A stretch of 64,000 nt of DNA from Herbidospora yilanensis (GTDB lineage: Bacteria; Actinomycetota; Actinomycetes; Streptosporangiales; Streptosporangiaceae). Position 1 is the first letter of the stretch, and each line of letters opens with the position of its first letter. The notes beneath the pieces are model-generated. The model was not told the DNA's origin. It did no database searches and saw nothing but the letters and a program-made list of their open reading frames with translations. The DNA lies in contig NZ_BBXE01000016.1 of NCBI RefSeq assembly GCF_001570565.1, positions 248,001-312,000 of the forward strand, written 5' to 3'. Position numbers and translations under genes: made by a program. Positions 60,126-64,000 of this stretch are shown here, piece after piece.

Positions 60126-60857
60126 GTGAAACGCCTCCTCCTCATCGGGATCGGCGCCGGAGACCCGGACCATCTCACCCTCCAGGCCGTCAAGGCCATC
60201 GCGGCCACCGACGTCTTCTTCATCGTCGACAAGGGTGCGGAGAAGCGCGACCTGACCGATCTGCGCCACCAGATGATCAAGGATCACGCGCGCGAGCCCC
60301 ACCGGATCGTCACCGCGACCGACCCCGAGCGCGACCGCACCGCCGCCGCCTACGCCGAGGCGGTCGAAGACTGGCGCGAGCGCCGCGGCGTCCTCTATCA
60401 CCGGATGATCGACGAGGCTCTCGGCGAGGGGCAGATCGGGGCGTTCCTGATCTGGGGAGATCCGGGTGTGTACGACAGCACGCTCGCCGCGCTGGAAGGC
60501 CTCCCGGCCGGCGTCGACGTGGAGGTCGTGCCCGGCATCAGCGCCGTCGCCGCCCTGACCGCCCGCCACCGCGTCGGCCTGACGCGGGTCGCCCGCCCCG
60601 TCCACCTGACCACCGGCCGCAGCCTCGCCGACGAGGGGCCGAGCGCCGACGACATGGTCGTCATGCTGGACGCCCGCCTCGCCTTCGAGGGCCTCGACGA
60701 CTTCGACATCTACTGGGGCGCCTATCTCGGCACCCCCGACGAGATCCTGGTCGCCGGCCCGGTCGCCGAAGTCGCCCCCAAGATCAGGGAACTGCGCGCC
60801 CAGGCCAGGGAGCGCAAGGGCTGGATCATGGACACCTACCTGCTGCGCAGACGCTGA
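60126..60857 (+). CDS. cobF: Precorrin-6A synthase (deacetylating) CobF
   Basis: 243 residues, GTG start. SAM-dependent tetrapyrrole methyltransferase fold: LLLIGIGAGDPDHLTLQAVK, then GAFLIWGDPGVYDST and VEVVPGISAVAALTA. CobF methylates C1 of precorrin-5 and removes the acetyl group in the aerobic cobalamin pathway. No other cob gene is in the window. A GDPDH in the first motif separates CobF from other precorrin methylases. Confidence 0.93.
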   Translation: MKRLLLIGIGAGDPDHLTLQAVKAIAATDVFFIVDKGAEKRDLTDLRHQMIKDHAREPHRIVTATDPERDRTAAAYAEAVEDWRERRGVLYHRMIDEALGEGQIGAFLIWGDPGVYDSTLAALEGLPAGVDVEVVPGISAVAALTARHRVGLTRVARPVHLTTGRSLADEGPSADDMVVMLDARLAFEGLDDFDIYWGAYLGTPDEILVAGPVAEVAPKIRELRAQARERKGWIMDTYLLRRR

Positions 60858-60885
60858 GACCGTTCCCTGAGCTGGTCGGAAGGCT

Positions 60886-62369
<1,484 letters not shown>

Positions 62370-62382
62370 TCACCGATCGTCC

Positions 62383-62418
62383 GAATCCCTGGCCGGCGGT
62401 CTCGCCGGCCAGGGATTC
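62383..62418 (+). terminator. Terminator after argG
   Basis: Perfect 15-bp stem (62383-62397 with 62404-62418) around GGTCTC, 13 bases after the argG stop. One of the strongest hairpins in the window. Confidence 0.85.
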
Positions 62419-62497
62419 GTCATGTGCGGGACACGGGTGACCTCCACCGACGCGGGTATCCGAGAACGGCACCGACCCATCGACTGGGAGAGACGCC

Positions 62498-63820
62498 GTG
62501 AGGCTCGCACGACTCATGCTTCCACTCGCGCTGCTGCTCAGCGCGTGCGCGACGGCCGAGCAGGCGGCGCCTGCCGTGAGTTCGCCGGCCGTCACGTCGG
62601 GGGCGTACACCGGAGTGCCCGTTCCCGGCACCCCCGTCGGCGAGAAGCTGACGTGGTATCTGGGGGCGCTGTCGGCGCTGCCCATCCCGGCCGACCAGAT
62701 CAACAAGAACTTCGCGCCGTCTTTCCTCGAACAGGTGCCCGCCGCGCAGATCAACGAGGTCAGCGGCCAGCTCAAGGGCCTGCGGCTGGTCGAGATCCAG
62801 CGGGCCACCGAGACCGACCTCGTGGCCCTGGTCGAGTCGGGCGGGAACCGGGCGAAACTGACCATGGCCGTCGACCCGTCGGGGAAGATCGCCGGTCTGC
62901 TGGTCTCCCCGGCCGACGCGCCTGCCCCGGCGAGCTGGGGTGACATCGACGAACGCCTCGCGACCACGGCCCCGTCGGGCTTCCTCGCCGCGGGTCGGGA
63001 CTGCGAGCCCGTCCACGGGATCGCCCCAGACCAGGCCCGTCCACTGGGTTCGATGTTCAAGCTGTACGTCCTGGGCGCCGTCGCCCGGGAGGTCAAGGCC
63101 GGCCGCCTGTCCTGGACCGACCAGTTGACCATCAGTGACACGAAGAAGAGCCTGCCCAGCGGGGAACTGCAAGACCGTCCCGACGGAACCGAGGTCACGG
63201 TCAAGGAGGCCGCCAAGCTGATGATCTCCATCAGCGACAACACCGCCACCGACCTGCTGATCGACCGCGTCGGCAAACCGGCCGTCGAGGCCGTGATCCG
63301 CGACTGGTCGTCGAACGCCGACAAGAACATCCCCCTGCTGACCACCCGCGAACTGTTCGTGCTGAAAGGCGCCGACCACCCCGAGTACGCCGAGGGCTTC
63401 CTCAAGGCCCCCGACCGGCGCGCCTACCTGGAAGACGTCGTGGACAAGGTCCCGACCAGCGAGGTCACGCCGTGGACGACCCCTCGCGACGTCACCACGA
63501 TCGAATGGTTCGGCAGCCCCACCGACATGTGCCGCGCCCTGGTCGACCTCCACGGCCTCGGCGGCCCCGAACTGAACGAGATCATGGGCGCCAACGACGC
63601 GGGGCTCGGGCTCGACCAGAAGACCTGGCCCACGGTGTGGTTCAAGGGCGGCTCCGAGCCCGGCGTGCTGACGCTCGGCTTCCTGGCCAGGTCCGACCAG
63701 AACAAGATCGGCGTCGTGGTGGTCCAGTCCGTCGACGAGAAGAAGGCCCTTTCCGAGGTGGCCGCGGCGACCGAGGTCCTGGCGATCGTCCGGGGAGCCT
63801 TCGGCCTCCTTCACAGGTGA
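62498..63820 (+). CDS. Serine hydrolase lipoprotein, beta-lactamase-like (Cpe/ORF12 type)
   Basis: 440 residues. Signal peptide with lipobox LLLSAC (Cys18 region). An N-terminal steroid-isomerase-like domain (about 40-145, as in Cpe/ORF12 proteins) precedes a beta-lactamase-like domain with SxxK in LGSMFKLYVLG and SDN in SISDNTATDLL. The third motif reads WFKGGSEPG instead of KTG. The clavulanic-acid ORF12 protein shares this arrangement; it may act as an esterase or be a wall-peptide hydrolase. Beta-lactamase activity is not implied. Confidence 0.82.
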   Translation: MRLARLMLPLALLLSACATAEQAAPAVSSPAVTSGAYTGVPVPGTPVGEKLTWYLGALSALPIPADQINKNFAPSFLEQVPAAQINEVSGQLKGLRLVEIQRATETDLVALVESGGNRAKLTMAVDPSGKIAGLLVSPADAPAPASWGDIDERLATTAPSGFLAAGRDCEPVHGIAPDQARPLGSMFKLYVLGAVAREVKAGRLSWTDQLTISDTKKSLPSGELQDRPDGTEVTVKEAAKLMISISDNTATDLLIDRVGKPAVEAVIRDWSSNADKNIPLLTTRELFVLKGADHPEYAEGFLKAPDRRAYLEDVVDKVPTSEVTPWTTPRDVTTIEWFGSPTDMCRALVDLHGLGGPELNEIMGANDAGLGLDQKTWPTVWFKGGSEPGVLTLGFLARSDQNKIGVVVVQSVDEKKALSEVAAATEVLAIVRGAFGLLHR

Positions 63821-63858
63821 GCCCGGGTTTTGTCGGTGCCGGTCGATAGTGTGTTCGT

Positions 63859-64000
63859 ATGAGTTACGCCATCAGCTTCCTGCCGCTGGAGGAGAGGGCC
63901 CCGGAGACGGTCGACTACGCGATCTGGTCGACCGTCGCCGTCGCGGTGCGCGACGTGCTCGGCGTGGTGTCCGAAGACCTGCTGAACTGCGAGGTGACCC
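63859..64000 (+). CDS. Unidentified gene cut by the right window edge
   Basis: Starts MSYAISFLPLEERAPETVDY at ATG 63859 and remains open for 47 codons to the edge. TAGTGT at 63847-63852 ends six bases before the ATG, a leaderless layout. The frame looks coding by its third-position GC. No family is recognised from this short part. Confidence 0.6.
   Translation, partial: MSYAISFLPLEERAPETVDYAIWSTVAVAVRDVLGVVSEDLLNCEVT

Overview
The window is high-GC DNA from a filamentous actinomycete. GTG starts are common, genes overlap by ATGA/GTGA, and the left end carries the conserved actinobacterial cluster fhaA-fhaB-pstP-rodA-pbpA-pknA-pknB. The gene content (second YidC, GPP34, DUF4239, PafE/Bpa, SpoIIE and STAS proteins, CBM2 esterase) fits Streptosporangiales or Streptomycetales. 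The species cannot be fixed from this sequence. No transposase, integrase, phage module or CRISPR array was seen, so the window reads as chromosomal core with accessory islands.

Layout. 1-6.9 kb: minus-strand cell-division and peptidoglycan signalling cluster, with pknB cut by the window edge. 7.0-7.5 kb: tRNA-Leu(CAG), a terminator and a hairpin-rich spacer. 7.5-13.2 kb: two CNNM/CorC-type transport proteins, an LCP ligase, a GPP34 protein, an Fpg/Nei glycosylase and a rhodanese. 13.2-15.5 kb: a CqsA-like PLP synthase one base downstream of an EF-hand (calerythrin-like) gene, behind an NlpC/P60 hydrolase. 15.7-22.2 kb: secreted ThuA-domain protein, TPP riboswitch with a cytosine/HMP-type permease, proline-rich membrane protein, DUF4239 protein, Ogt. 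22.3-28.2 kb: signalling genes (PAS-GAF histidine kinase, anti-sigma-type ATPase, orphan response regulator with a shortened receiver, STAS protein), a YidC paralogue with DUF6412, and a GT2. 28.4-33.5 kb: polyprenol-dependent mannosyltransferase-like membrane enzymes. 33.5-40.9 kb: pheA, serS, cspA, HAD phosphatase, proteasome activator, quinone oxidoreductase, ParA/MinD-like ATPase and tRNA-Ser(UGA). 41-48.6 kb: LysR/SDR divergent pair, CBM2 esterase, TspO-like protein, purple acid phosphatase, small secreted proteins. 48.6-58.5 kb: two group III Orn/Lys/Arg decarboxylases, a metal-responsive ArsR with a CDF exporter, a SpoIIE phosphatase and an indolepyruvate-type decarboxylase. 58.6-64 kb: uppP, OhrR-like regulator with operators, cobF, argG with an ARG box, a serine hydrolase lipoprotein and a gene cut by the right edge.

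Themes. Envelope biogenesis recurs: PknA/B, PstP, FhaA/B, RodA, PbpA, LCP protein, UppP, NlpC/P60, GT-C enzymes and the YidC paralogue. Many genes have a TAnnnT -10 hexamer 6-8 bases before the start codon and no Shine-Dalgarno, so leaderless mRNAs look frequent. The best candidate for an undescribed system is the EF-hand/CqsA-like pair, which could be a calcium-linked alpha-aminoketone signal producer. That function is inference.
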